DNA of 64,000 bases from Nemopilema nomurai (lineage: Eukaryota; Cnidaria; Scyphozoa; Rhizostomeae; Rhizostomatidae). Positions 23,701-34,145 of this stretch are shown here, piece after piece. The translations under genes and the position numbers were made by a program. The stretch is from NCBI GenBank assembly GCA_003864495.1, contig ML133427.1:1-64000 (forward strand). The letters run 5' to 3'. Position 1 is the stretch's first letter; each line of letters begins with the position of its first letter. The notes below the pieces were generated by a model. That model made no database searches, was not told where the DNA came from, and was given only the letters and a program-made list of their open reading frames with translations.

Positions 23701-24826
23701 CTGTTCCACTTTCATGACTTTCCTGTGTTGCTCAATCACTTCCCTTTCATGTTCAATTCTTGCTCTTTTTCTTTCAGTTTCAAATGTTTTTAGCTGCTTT
23801 TCAAGGTTTATAACTTTAGCCTTTGCTGTCAAAAATTCAACTTGTTTATCCTTACCTATCTCCTTCTCTCTTGTAGGTTTATCATTGCTCCCATCAAAAT
23901 CAAGTGGGTCCAAAACTTCTATTGTTCCAAGATAATTTCTAAAATGGAAAAAAACCCAAAAATCAACTCAACCCAAGTAAGCTTCAATTGTTTTCTTTCT
24001 GTCAGGCATAAGAGATTAGGGCTTAATAATCTTCATTATCATTATAGAGGCCAATCTATTGGACAAAATTGCTTGAATGGCAAAAAACAAAAGGAATTGT
24101 GCTTTAAATGCAATCAACATCAAATAATTTTGGTCCCTTTATCTCCTATTTCAAATTCTCATAGACTAGCCTTGTTAAAATGACAATGAGTCTTTGTGCC
24201 ACTGTAACACATGCAAATCAATTTAGCAAAGATTTGCATAGAATCACATGTGACATGTTCATGCTATTAGGACATTATTTGCAAAGAAAAAATTTCACGA
24301 TCAAAGCCAAAGAATACCATTATGAAAATATACAAAAAATATCATCAGGCATATATGTGCTTGAGCATTTGCAAATTGATATGCTTAGCACTTGTGAGTA
24401 GATACTGGCAATCTACATTACACTGTAGATTACATTACAGACGAGGGAAAGGTTTACTACGCAAGAAAAGTAATCTTGAAAAAAATACACAAATGGGTAT
24501 GGCAATTTAATTTAAAACTGAAAAGCTCCTCTTCCTTAATTTTATAAAGAAAAGGAGATTGCATTATGTATCATGACTTAAAACATTCTACTTACATAAT
24601 GAATGTTAAGTCATAGTGTTAAATGAGATCAGATAATATGTCCAGTAGTTATTGAGGGTTGTATATAAAAAGCGATCAAAAGAAGCCAGTCGAAATCTGC
24701 CCTCGTTGATTCTTACCTGCTTGACAACTGAGATCTTCTTGACTTTCCACTTTTCGTGAATTCGTCAAAATCTTTCATTATCCGAATAACGGATGTCGGC
24801 TCTTCTGGGTTCGAAGGGAGCTCCAT
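14745..24826 (-). CDS. MAD1L1: MAD1-like spindle assembly checkpoint protein, 20 exons, complete
   Basis: Mad1 recruits Mad2 to unattached kinetochores and templates its conversion to the inhibitory form. Exons, each bounded by splice sites with matching phase: 24826-24717, 23938-23530, 23182-23130, 22930-22769, 22489-22408, 21978-21848, 21660-21546, 21302-21241, 21051-20965, 20413-20335, 19967-19902, 19480-19391, 18490-18443, 18134-18078, 17717-17641, 17312-17222, 16631-16436, 16285-16233, 15713-15576, 14924-14745. They join to about 761 residues (vertebrate MAD1L1 is near 718). The protein is long coiled coil. Diagnostic segments are DRDGIRRILNNYD (453 on), the Mad2-interaction core KVVHLAGNP (about 582-590), the Bub1-binding RLK (653-655) followed by VF, and a C-terminal RWD-like part with SMYAEHEKDFFIF and QSIPAFLSSITLNLFSKQT. 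The exon-17 donor is either a GC donor (AAG|GCAAGA) or GT nine bases later; both keep frame. Exon 4 was placed by phase and is the least certain. Confidence 0.93.
15828..16147. mobile_element. MITE-like element with ACCGTAA ends, inside MAD1L1 intron 18
   Basis: It begins ACCGTAATAGCCCTCCCCC at 15828 and ends GCATTTACGGT at 16147. Both ends read ACCGTAA inwards and are followed by C/G-rich AAGCCCC-type blocks. The inside has no ORF. It lies between MAD1L1 exons 18 and 19 and does not disturb their splice sites. It is related in composition and terminus to the cluster at 9216-9545. Confidence 0.6.
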
Positions 24827-25124
24827 TTCGATGACCAGACTGAGAGCTTAATTCGTCCAAATAACAAGATAAAAAATCAGGGCCAGCATTCGTCCAAACC
24901 GTTTCCCCGCGCGAACTCTGTAGTACTTTATGCTGACACTCACGACCTCGATGTTTTTGTTGCTGTTGTTGTGCACCTCATGCGGTTCGTATAGTATTAT
25001 GTATGTCTGATTTCATAACACATAATATCCCATTCCTTCCGTTCGGCCCGGGCCTTGGAAATATGATATGATCTTGTACTGCTCCAGAAAAATTCTGGAA
25101 ATTCAAATATAGCACTGTTTAGAG

Positions 25125-25212
25125 CCATGGTGTACTGAAGCTCAGCAGTAGAGTACTTGGCGTACAAAGTCAGGGGTCGTGAGTTCGAGTCCCACTCGGG
25201 TCGGTTATTTTT
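25125..25212 (+). repeat. tRNA-derived SINE or tRNA pseudogene
   Basis: An RNA polymerase III type-2 promoter is visible: A box AGCTCAGCAGTAGAG (25139-25153) and B box GAGTTCGAGTCCC (25181-25193) at tRNA-like spacing. The would-be acceptor stem does not pair and the T stem has a mismatch, so this is not a functional tRNA gene. A related copy lies on the minus strand at 62828-62912. The opposite-strand ORF over it, containing the words EWDSNSRP, is an artefact of the B box. Confidence 0.75.
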
Positions 25213-26344
25213 ACGCACTCTCCATGACTCTTCGAAAGAAATCCTGCTGCCTATGACCCTGTACTGAACAAGTTCCTATTCGCCCAAAAGATACATCCTT
25301 CATTTCTAGAATTCTACAAGAAACTTCTTAAAGGAATGAATTTTAGCTGAGGAATATTTGCTTTAGTAATTCGCTATGCAGTAAAATAGGAAAGGACCTG
25401 CCAAATAATACCAGAGTCTGAATTGATGTAGTACAACCTTTGATATAAACTCGAAGTAGTACTTAAAACTTTTTGTGTTTTGTTTTAACAAAATGAAACC
25501 CAATCCTACGTTTCATATGCAGTTTTTTCTATAGATGTGTTGTATTGCAGTTGTATTTCTAAGAGAACTGAAAGGAAATCAATATCTTGCTGATAATTCA
25601 TGTAAGGAATGCTTAGAAAACAAGGCTAAATATGAAAGAAGGGCCATTATTATAATTTCACAGATGCTGAAGAGCGATGCGAACACCTGGTATATCATGC
25701 GTTGGTATATCTAATCATTTATTCAGAAACTCGAAGAAACAAACAACCGGGTGTTTAAGTGTTTGGTATGCAAGGTGCTTGACTAACACAAAAACAGTCA
25801 TTTCCTCTACGCGACTCGTGTCCTTGATTGAAGATGAAAGCCTGGGTACAATTTTAAGAAGCCTCAAGTAAGCAAACAGGGAGCTGCATCTTTGGGGTTC
25901 AGCGTGTCGCTCAAATGTGTTCTCGTCTGTTCGTGTCATTTAGCTATAGAACATTTAAACCTACCATTATTCCTGGGTCATTCAGTCTAGAGCATTGAAG
26001 TAGGTGCTAGTTGTTAGCAAGCGAGGGATTATAATTTAATCAACATCACAGTTACATTGCAAAATACAATAATAGTGCAACATTTATTTCAGTTCCCTGA
26101 ACAAAGAGCTCCTTGCTCAAAACATTTGATCAGGGGGTAAATTGGATGATCCTCTTCCTTAAGCGCAATGCAGAAGTGGGTAATTTTCTTAGAATAACCA
26201 CTGATTTTTTCAAGCGACTCTCATGAGCAAATCTGGAAAGTGGTTACGAAATCTCCTGATTTTTCTTCAGCCATACGCTGTACAGGATCCTCACCAGACT
26301 ATATGCAATACAATTTGAAAGATGTCACAAACAAGCATTGTAAC

Positions 26345-26424
26345 AAATGCGAATGCCCCTACTTGCAAATGCCCCTACTTGCAAATGCCCCTAATTGCAA
26401 ATGCCCCTACTTGCAAATGCCCTT
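26345..26424. repeat. Tandem repeat, 16-bp unit, five copies
   Basis: The unit ACTTGCAAATGCCCCT is repeated from 26361 to 26424 (four copies with few changes), preceded by one degenerate copy (26345-26360). Each unit contains TTGCAAAT, close to the octamer/POU word ATGCAAAT. It lies about 470 bp upstream of the GT10 start codon. Confidence 0.9.
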
Positions 26425-26891
26425 ACGCAATAGCCGATTGAAGTGCGGAGAATGCTACACACAAAGTTTATTTTGATTTGCATGGTCTATGGATCGCAAA
26501 TGCACATGGTTCGTGGATCATGGAACAAGCTACAACCTGCAGCCATGTTGATTCAATAAGCAATGTATTACCAAACCCATTGGCTGGTGGCATTGCTCAA
26601 TGAACTTCAATAATCATATCATTAGCCGAACAATGCAGTTAATGTTCGCCTCCGCTTGTTCTCTCATTACTTAATTATATGCAATTTTAGTAGTGAAATC
26701 GTTAACGTCTGCAGGGACTTGGCACCAAACAGAACACCGCCAACCATCTGTTGCGACAATTCTGTGGGACCCACAGCTAGCTGCTACATGACTCAAACTG
26801 AACACGTGGGAGCTCTTTCCTATGAACTATTTATCGTTGGGTGCAAGCAGATTCGAAAACAAAGCCACGGCGTGAAGGGTTGGAGCCTGGA

Positions 26892-28625
26892 ATGGACAAA
26901 GATCATAGGCCGCATGGATCAAATGCTGTGCGCCCTTGTGGCAGTGGCCGTTCTTCTGTCGACCAGTGCCCTTATGGTGGCTTAAATGACTTAAATGAAT
27001 ATGAATTGAGAAGATCGCCCGAAGCAGACAGATGCTCTGGAAGCTGCTTGCAGTTCGTTTCCTCGAAACAACGACGCCGGAGCCGTGGCTTGACAAGCCG
27101 TCGCAACGCGATGTCGTACATAGTGATACGATGGATCGTCGTAACTGTTTTTGTCGCATCAGTCGTTATCCTAGGCGCACTTTTATACCGTCAGAAGACT
27201 GACTTACAAAGCGTTGATTTGCGTAGCTTAAGTGCGGGTGATTTCGATGGCGATCTCAAGCGGGAAATCAATAATTTTACGACTGTCGAAAAGATAACAC
27301 TGTCGAAGGAGACGGTTAACACAACAACAGCAACACAATCAAAGAGAAGGACGGCTAGAATTTCATCAAGACGGAAGAAAAAGCCAAGTCTAGGCTTCCC
27401 TTTCAATCCAGAAGCATTTGACAACTCTTCTGTTGGGAACAAGAAATATGTTATCATCTATTGGTCAAAGATTCGCGGATTCAAGCCTCGGATTCAAACA
27501 AAGAAGGAATACGAGCAGGACCCCCATGTGTGGCCTTATACGTACGCGGGCGAGCACTGTCCGGTGAATTGCGAACTGACCAACGATCGCTCAAGAGCAG
27601 CCGAGGCCAGCGCCTTTGTTGTGCATTCGAGGCTGACAGATGTATGGGACCTGCCGCCTTACAAGTACCTGGCTCCTTGGATCCTCCAGAACAACGAGAA
27701 CCCTGTCTACACACCGGCGTTATCCAACCGGCAAATAATGAGCAAATTCAATCTGTTGATTAGCTACAGGTTGGACTCGGACTTTCCCAGTCCTATTTAC
27801 CCGAAGCCAAGCTTAGACCCACCGATACCGTTTGACAAGCGACTCGGTAACGTCCTGGCTGTGTTCTCAAAATGCGAGCCGGTCCGGACAGAGTACATGC
27901 GACAGTTGATGAAATATATCGACGTTCATTCGTACGGCGCATGTCTGAAGAACAAGAAAGGCTTGATCGGATTGTACAGCCAGATAAACGGAAAATACGT
28001 TTTCAAGGACTACAAGTTTGTGATGTCACGATACTACAAGTTCTCGCTTGTCTTCATGAACCAGGACTGCGACCACTTTGTTGATGACCGGTTGTATCAT
28101 GCTTTGGAGACCGGTTCAGTGCCAATTTACATGGGCACAGACTTGATCGATCAGTTTCTGCCCGGCAATCTTAGAAACTCCATCATAAAAGCTAGTGACT
28201 TTTCTGGGCCTAAGGAGCTCGCGAGCTATTTACAATTTCTTAGCAATAACGAGACGGCGTTTAATAAGTACCTAGAATGGAAGTGGAAGGGGTTGGGTGA
28301 CTACAAAAACACAACAATTGGACGATGGTGGGACATAAAATACCCCCTTTTCTGTCAGGTCTGCATGAGATTGTCTCAGGGGAATCTTCACTCAGGCTTG
28401 GACGTAGACAACTGTGAGCCAAGAAAGTACCAAGTCTGGGGTTTACAGCCACCCTACCCAAAGACGTTTCGAAAAAAGAAAGAGGAACCAGAGGTCAGCG
28501 AGCAGTTCTTTATGTACTGGAAGCCTCTGCTGGTGACGGGCATGGTATTCGGGTCAATCGTTATTATCATGAACTGTTGCGTTCAGTGCATGATACACGG
28601 TGAATCAGTGAAAGTGCCGTTATAA
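26892..28625 (+). CDS. GT10-family alpha-1,3-fucosyltransferase-like, single exon
   Basis: A 577-residue frame from ATG 26892; a second in-frame ATG at 27111 sits just before the anchor and would give 504 residues. GT10 enzymes transfer fucose from GDP-fucose to glycans in the secretory pathway. Seen: a signal anchor at about 76-98; the catalytic region with ISYRLDSDFPSPI, then YKFSLVFMNQDCDHFVDDRL and HALETGSVPIYMG, which aligns with the family's GDP-fucose-binding signature (usually YKF-x4-EN ... TEKLW ... G-x-VP); IIKASDFSGPKELASYL and YLEWK, which resemble the FUT10/FUT11 branch; and CQVC in the tail. Oddities are the usual EN replaced by MN, TEK by VDD, and a second hydrophobic segment at about 540-562 (PLLVTGMVFGSIVIIMN) near the C-terminus. 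Activity is therefore plausible but not assured. Confidence 0.82.
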   Translation: MDKDHRPHGSNAVRPCGSGRSSVDQCPYGGLNDLNEYELRRSPEADRCSGSCLQFVSSKQRRRSRGLTSRRNAMSYIVIRWIVVTVFVASVVILGALLYRQKTDLQSVDLRSLSAGDFDGDLKREINNFTTVEKITLSKETVNTTTATQSKRRTARISSRRKKKPSLGFPFNPEAFDNSSVGNKKYVIIYWSKIRGFKPRIQTKKEYEQDPHVWPYTYAGEHCPVNCELTNDRSRAAEASAFVVHSRLTDVWDLPPYKYLAPWILQNNENPVYTPALSNRQIMSKFNLLISYRLDSDFPSPIYPKPSLDPPIPFDKRLGNVLAVFSKCEPVRTEYMRQLMKYIDVHSYGACLKNKKGLIGLYSQINGKYVFKDYKFVMSRYYKFSLVFMNQDCDHFVDDRLYHALETGSVPIYMGTDLIDQFLPGNLRNSIIKASDFSGPKELASYLQFLSNNETAFNKYLEWKWKGLGDYKNTTIGRWWDIKYPLFCQVCMRLSQGNLHSGLDVDNCEPRKYQVWGLQPPYPKTFRKKKEEPEVSEQFFMYWKPLLVTGMVFGSIVIIMNCCVQCMIHGESVKVPL

Positions 28626-30725
28626 CGAATGGAGCGTGTATTCGATCTGTATTGCGCGCAAGTGGAACGTCAAGGGTGATTAAACGCATACGAGGTTACG
28701 ACTGCTTTGTATTTTGTAAGCGAGGTTATTGGTTTAGCTCCCCTCTACCCACTGCAAATGGCACTTGCGACTATTGGACATGGAAATACTGAAGCTTTTT
28801 TCCGTGTTGTAGTCTAAGAAAGTCGTCAAGATGTAGAATTCATGCCCAAAACATCGACGCTATTAAACTTTACTTGCCTTTAATGAGCGCCAAGGCTTTA
28901 TGACATAATGGATTTAAACTGAAAAAGTTGATTAAACACAATTGATTGGTTCTTTAGCTTGCGAAGCAAAACGCATACAAAAGGGTTCTTGCTTAGCTTG
29001 ATCAATTAACCTTTTTATGTTTAGACATTACCCTAGACATTACTCCACTTTCATATGATTAGTATCTCCTGTCACTTTATCACAATCTTGTTGATAAAAA
29101 TTTACGACTGCTGTACAGGTTAAAAGTTTTTATGCGAAATATAATGTACAATTTGACAATGTGCGCAATAATTCTACGAAAACATTATCCATAAGAATTA
29201 TAGTTCCCCTGAAGAGACAAACTATTCTGTACTGCAGAATCATTGATGTGGAAAATAGAGTTAAAAATAGAATAACCTGTTCTGGAATGCACAATGCCCA
29301 ACAGATAAGCAAATTACTTCAAAATTAGTTCACTAAAAAGAACTCTCACTCGTTCAAAGATTAACTGCACCATGATAATCAATGAGAAATAACTCCACAT
29401 CAAAACATAGTACAATATATATAAACATTATAAAATTACTGTAAATGTTAAATATATCCATGAAACACGCTTCAAAGAACATTTTTTTTATGCTTCCTAA
29501 TTAAAATCTACAGCTTAGAGCAACTGAATTAGGCCAAGACAACAGGCCTTAAAATGATGACAATGCTACTTGATTATGAATCTTTCCATCCCTTTTTTCT
29601 TCTGACATTTCATAACATGAATATAACGCAAGCAGCTCTACAAGGCGTTTCTGTAAACCTTTCTCCTCCCAACTCAGTGGTGGACTTGGTTAGGCGTTTT
29701 AAACGGTCCCGAAGAACTTAAAAGGGTGCTCTGGTAGGTGTGACCAGAAAGATGAGGGTGTAGTCAAGTGAGAATTTTATTATCATCAGTCGAATTTTTA
29801 CCAACATCCCATAAGTAGAGTAAACTACTTTCTTTATTTCAAATAAGTACTGAAATGGAACATCAAACGAAACGTGTCGTTGAGCCGATCTGTCACTGCT
29901 CTAACAAGCAACTGGTGCTTTTCACTGGACTGGGTTGGCCAAGGTGCTCCCAGAAATGGGAAAGTGGAGTAATCCGTTTTAGCTTTCTACTGTTCTCCCT
30001 GGGCATAAGAGAAAGGGGGGATCAGCAAGTCAAAATAAGAAGAGCAAAAGGATCATAAAAGATGATGTATCTAGTTAAGAAATACTGGTAACGATAATGG
30101 CACAACTACAGCATACAGAGTCTAGACGAGCAACGATAATACCTGCTCTGTGAATGGAACGAAATAAAAAGCCAACAATGAGAGTCCCACTGTCTGAAGT
30201 TGAATGCAAGTTGCTTCCTAGACGGATTTAATTTTTCACATTGGCTATGTTTTTAGCAACAAGCGCATGCTGGCAATTAACAAATTTTTTTAATGAACTG
30301 AAATAAAGCAACAGGAGAATACAAAAAGCACCATTGAAATGCCAACAAAGAAGTCGATTGGCAATTACTGTAGGACAATGAAGGATTTGACGTTCATGTT
30401 TTTATTCACGCACTGAAGCAGTTTCGCGTAGCGGAGTAAACAGTGGCTGCCTAGAAACACGGGTTTCCTGTCCTCTTCTGCATGGAGGTTATACCATTTG
30501 GATCAGGAATAATCATTTGTTTGCAATCAGACTTTTATTATGGCCGTTCATGCCACTTCATGAGTGTTTTTTCGGCACCATTTCCTCTGTAAATGATTAG
30601 TCCATTGTCATGGGGGCTTTGTGCCTCTGTATTTAAAGCGCACGATTTGAATGGGTTGCCAATGAGCTCATTGCAGTAGCTCCGTTATTCGTCAGCAACA
30701 TCGACGTTACACACCATCAGCCGAC
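28626..30725. other. Intergenic region, putative receptor promoter at its end
   Basis: No exon or element recognised in 2.1 kb. About 96 bp before the receptor start codon, TATTTAAAG (30630-30638) could serve as a TATA-like element; this is inference only. Confidence 0.45.
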
Positions 30726-32105
30726 ATGAGGCACTTCATCACTCTTGTATATTCATTTCATTTCCTCACTGGCACGGCTGTAGCAAAGCGAAGCAACATT
30801 GTGTCCAGGGTGGAACAGCGGCTTATGGATGAGCTTATGGCTAACCTCAGCAAGTATGCTAGGCCGGTTTCACGAAGCGACTTGGCTGTCGATGTTGACT
30901 TCCAGGTGAATCTAGTGAAACTCGGGGACTTGAATATCAAGGAGCAAACAATGCGGGGCAGCTACCGGATTCTGATGAGATGGCACAATCCACACATGGT
31001 TTGGAACAAGAGGGATTACAACGGAACTGCGTACATCAACTTGCCAAGCAATCTGATTTGGACCCCGGACATCATGCTGCTGAACTCGGCCTCGAAGGAA
31101 AGCAAGGCCAAAGATGACGTCTACAAGACCCAGGTCATCATGCGGAACACAGGCGCTGCAATCTGGATGTCCACGGTGGAACTAGAGGCCTCCTGCAGCA
31201 TGGACGTTCGATGGTTCCCCTTCGATACCCAGTACTGCGAGCTGGAATTCGCATCAAGCTCGTATACAAAGAAGAAGTTGAGGATTAGCTTCCTCAACAC
31301 AACGCGATCAGGCGGGAAGCTCGGAGCTATAAAGCATTACTCCAGCGGGCACTGGACGATGGTCAATTCAAGAGCAGTGAAAGGGGAGGAATACTTCGAG
31401 TGCTGTAATGATCCCTTTGCGGTGATCAAGTACAGATTCAAATGGAAGCGACTCGCGATGTACTGGATCTTGTATCTCGTTCTTCCCTGTCTCTTTCTCT
31501 CGTTCCTGGCTCTTTTTTCATTCTTCATACCGGCTGAAACTGGCGAAAGAACCGGTTTCGGAATAACTGCGGTACTTGCAATGAGTGTTTATCTCATGGT
31601 GATATCAGACAAACTCCCAGAAAAAAGTGACGAGTCTCCAGTCATTGGCGTTCTTTACACCATACTCTTCTTATTGACGTCCGGGGCGTTACTGTCAATC
31701 ATCATCACAACACATCTCGCATTTAAAACCACTGAGCCCCCGTCTTTGGTGAGAAAGTACCTCGGCTCGAAGGAGAAAAAGAAAATAGGGCCTATCGCTT
31801 CTGTACGCAATAAGGGAAGAGGGACGGAATCCGTGTCCGACATGGCAATGACAGACTTCGAGAATAAAAATATCTCTGTGAAAAAGAATATCGTTGTTGA
31901 AGTAGATGATGCAGAAAGCTCAAGATTGCGAAATAGAATGACAAGTGAAAGTGCAAGAACCAGTGCTACGGAGGAGTCATCCGGGTTGAATTTCCAAGCA
32001 GAATGGAAAGAAATTTCCCAGAATGCTGATCGATATCTTTTCCGCATGTTTATCGTGCTGACTGTTACAGCATTGGCAATTGTTCTCATTTCATACTACG
32101 CTTAG
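30726..32105 (+). CDS. Nicotinic acetylcholine receptor-like Cys-loop channel subunit, single exon
   Basis: A 459-residue complete subunit of the pentameric ligand-gated channel family, expected at the plasma membrane. Seen: a signal peptide (about 1-20); an extracellular domain with WNKRDYNGTAYINLP and IWTPDIMLLN; the Cys loop C157 to C171 with 13 residues between and FPFD inside; the adjacent pair C226-C227 that marks alpha-type subunits; TM1 at about 244-268, TM2 at 275-296, TM3 at 305-330, a cytoplasmic loop with KEKKK and an amphipathic stretch near 425-437, and TM4 at about 438-457. ETGER before TM2 places a glutamate at the position typical of cation-selective channels (anion channels have PAR there). 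It is short for a nicotinic subunit because the TM3-TM4 loop is compact. Its ligand cannot be deduced; acetylcholine is only the family default. Confidence 0.93.
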   Translation: MRHFITLVYSFHFLTGTAVAKRSNIVSRVEQRLMDELMANLSKYARPVSRSDLAVDVDFQVNLVKLGDLNIKEQTMRGSYRILMRWHNPHMVWNKRDYNGTAYINLPSNLIWTPDIMLLNSASKESKAKDDVYKTQVIMRNTGAAIWMSTVELEASCSMDVRWFPFDTQYCELEFASSSYTKKKLRISFLNTTRSGGKLGAIKHYSSGHWTMVNSRAVKGEEYFECCNDPFAVIKYRFKWKRLAMYWILYLVLPCLFLSFLALFSFFIPAETGERTGFGITAVLAMSVYLMVISDKLPEKSDESPVIGVLYTILFLLTSGALLSIIITTHLAFKTTEPPSLVRKYLGSKEKKKIGPIASVRNKGRGTESVSDMAMTDFENKNISVKKNIVVEVDDAESSRLRNRMTSESARTSATEESSGLNFQAEWKEISQNADRYLFRMFIVLTVTALAIVLISYYA

Positions 32106-33411
32106 ATACCAGACACAAAGGAAAAAGTAAATAATTTGAATGAGACACACATAGAATGGAGACAGGTGGCAAACTCAGTAAGCGAGCTTGATCAGTTCGC
32201 TTCCAAACGATAGCTACATTACCACACTTCATTGCTGATTTCAACAAGTTCTTTGCCTCTCTAAATCAACCCGAGATTCGAAATGACAGATCAGCTTCAT
32301 TTCAGAAACTTTGGACTACTTCCACAAAGCTCATCCTTTGAGCCAGTACGCTATCCCTGAATAACGCACACTAATAGAAAGATTTAATATATTAAACTAC
32401 TTTGCAACCTACTTTAATGCAAATTCTACTACAATAAACATTATAATTATAATCAAGGGGGTCATCATCTTTCTTCGAGTGATTCAAGCCTCTTTCTTCT
32501 GCATTTCCACTATCAATTTTAGGTGTCAGCAGTTATCGACAGTACAAAAATATACAAGAGAAATAACTCAATTTGTCTTTGGCTATGAAGAAACACTATT
32601 TTAAAGCCAGTTATGCATTACCAGAATAAGCATTACCAACAATAAAAATTCTCGACCGACAAACCAATTTAAAATAATATCAGTGAGATGTAGAAAACAT
32701 CTAATTTGAAAGTATATTCGCTACAATGTGAAGACAAATAAAAGGTCAGTGATGGGGTAAAATAATTCTGTGGTTTTTTACGAGATGCATATCATTTCAA
32801 AAAACCTCGTACACCTCTTTTGAAAATCTTATTGTTTTATCGAAAAATCCCTGTAAATCCTATCGTTTTCGTGTAAATCTCGTACGCTATCTGCAAGAGT
32901 GAATTGCCCCTCGGTTTTTTACACCAGTGTTCTTGGTACGTCATATGGGATTTGCTCATCTTTCCAAAAACTTTGCAGCCACATTTACCTTATGTAAGTT
33001 ACCTGAAATTAGATAACAGCGAAGTTTATGATGGAAATAAAGTAACTCATCGTTAGACACAACATCAGTTATTTGATTTAGTAGCCTCTGGTGCCCATAA
33101 TCGGGTAGCTTTTTTTCAACTACTTTGGATACCAGGGGTGACTGTCTGAGAGGAAAAAAGAGAGACGCTCCTCCGCTGTTTCAACTTAGTTTTCTATTGA
33201 CGCGTTCGAAATTTTGTGGCTCTGGTACCTATGAAACTTTATGCAGCTTTTTACAGTCTGAAATATATTAATTGCTTGGTAATAAAAAAGGGACCAATAT
33301 TTGAAACGTTAATATTTTGGATTGACACAGAAGAGAGGGCAAGATATCCGACGTGAAGGGCACTCCCCCAATGCTCTTAAAGAGAGCTTCTAATAGAGGA
33401 GGTTACCGTTG
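32106..33411. other. Intergenic region
   Basis: Begins with the receptor 3' UTR. No exon or terminal-repeat structure recognised. Confidence 0.5.
32433..32438 (+). promoter_or_regulatory. Candidate polyadenylation signal of the receptor gene
   Basis: AATAAA lies 328 bp after the stop codon of the Cys-loop receptor, in AT-rich DNA. It is a plausible 3' end; other AT-rich hexamers nearby cannot be excluded. Confidence 0.45.
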
Positions 33412-34045
33412 CTAGATATATGTAAATCTGGTTCTAACTAGGCTTGAAAATGTATTATCGAAACTTACCGCCTTAAAGTTTTGACTTTTGGCAATACGTT
33501 CGCGGACTGCGTCCAGCTTCTTCTCAACGTGTTGAGATTCTCGACGGCTCGGCACTGCCAGTTTTTCACAGTTTTTCAATTTGGGAAGCAACCACCCAAG
33601 GCCAGCACCGGTTTCCATCTCGTTTTTAGAAACACTGTCCCAACCCGCCCGATTGGGTTTCTCTCCTACAAGGAACTCTCGCCACCACTGACGTTCTGCT
33701 GCTGAAAACCCTTCGTCGCAATATCTGATTCCGTTTTCTATTGCTTCCATGGAATTTTGAGAGGCTAACGTTGCTATTAATAGCGGTGGTGCTCCATGAG
33801 TCGTCGACCCACTCCCCTTTTGATGACCAGTGACGATACCACATATCAACTTCGCTGCCATCGTGGGGAAGCTGGATTTTGAATGCATGTGGCCTTCTGT
33901 GCTGTTCGAGTCGATTTATGCATGGAATTAACCATGTTTTCACATCGAACATGTAATTAAGGCGTTCAGCGTTGTGCTGGTGATCACAGGCTTGGTCAAT
34001 TTGCTCCATCAACGCTGGAATTGTGGCTGGGTTGTGTTTGCTCAA
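33412..34045 (-). pseudogene. Unrecognised coding remnant spanning two frames
   Basis: Two overlapping minus-strand frames, 34045-33626 and 33888-33412, each look protein-like for part of their length. The first reads naturally up to about EVDMWYRHWSSKGEW; the second has a plausible continuation with AAERQWWREFLVGEKPNRAGW. That suggests one former protein with a frameshift near 33790-33850, or two exons. I do not recognise the family. Its position at the edge of transposon-rich DNA makes a transposon origin likely but unproven. Confidence 0.4.
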
Positions 34046-34145
34046 TTTGAAAGCAATTCAGCTGAACAACTTAAAGAAAGTAACTGTGTTAGTAATTTTA
34101 TCTTGATTAGCTATTATTTTAATTCAATTTGATAAAAGGCATGAG

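Larger units (their letters stand above)
24827..26891. other. Intergenic region between divergent MAD1L1-like and GT10 genes
   Basis: About 2 kb that should include the promoters of both genes. It contains a tRNA-derived SINE (25125-25212) and a 16-bp tandem repeat (26345-26424). No TATA box or conserved exon was recognised. Confidence 0.5.

Noticed and set aside
25125..25212. Functional tRNA gene
   Set aside because: A and B boxes are good but the acceptor stem cannot form and the T stem has a mismatch; a related non-tRNA copy exists at 62828.
24997..25218. 73-residue ORF with EWDSNSRP
   Set aside because: This peptide is the antisense translation of the SINE B box and recurs in databases as an artefact.
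26345..26424. CRISPR-like repeat
   Set aside because: The units are direct tandem copies without spacers, in a eukaryotic context.
27461..27763. Alternate-frame ORFs over the GT10 gene
   Set aside because: Shadow frames; the main frame carries the conserved glycosyltransferase motifs.
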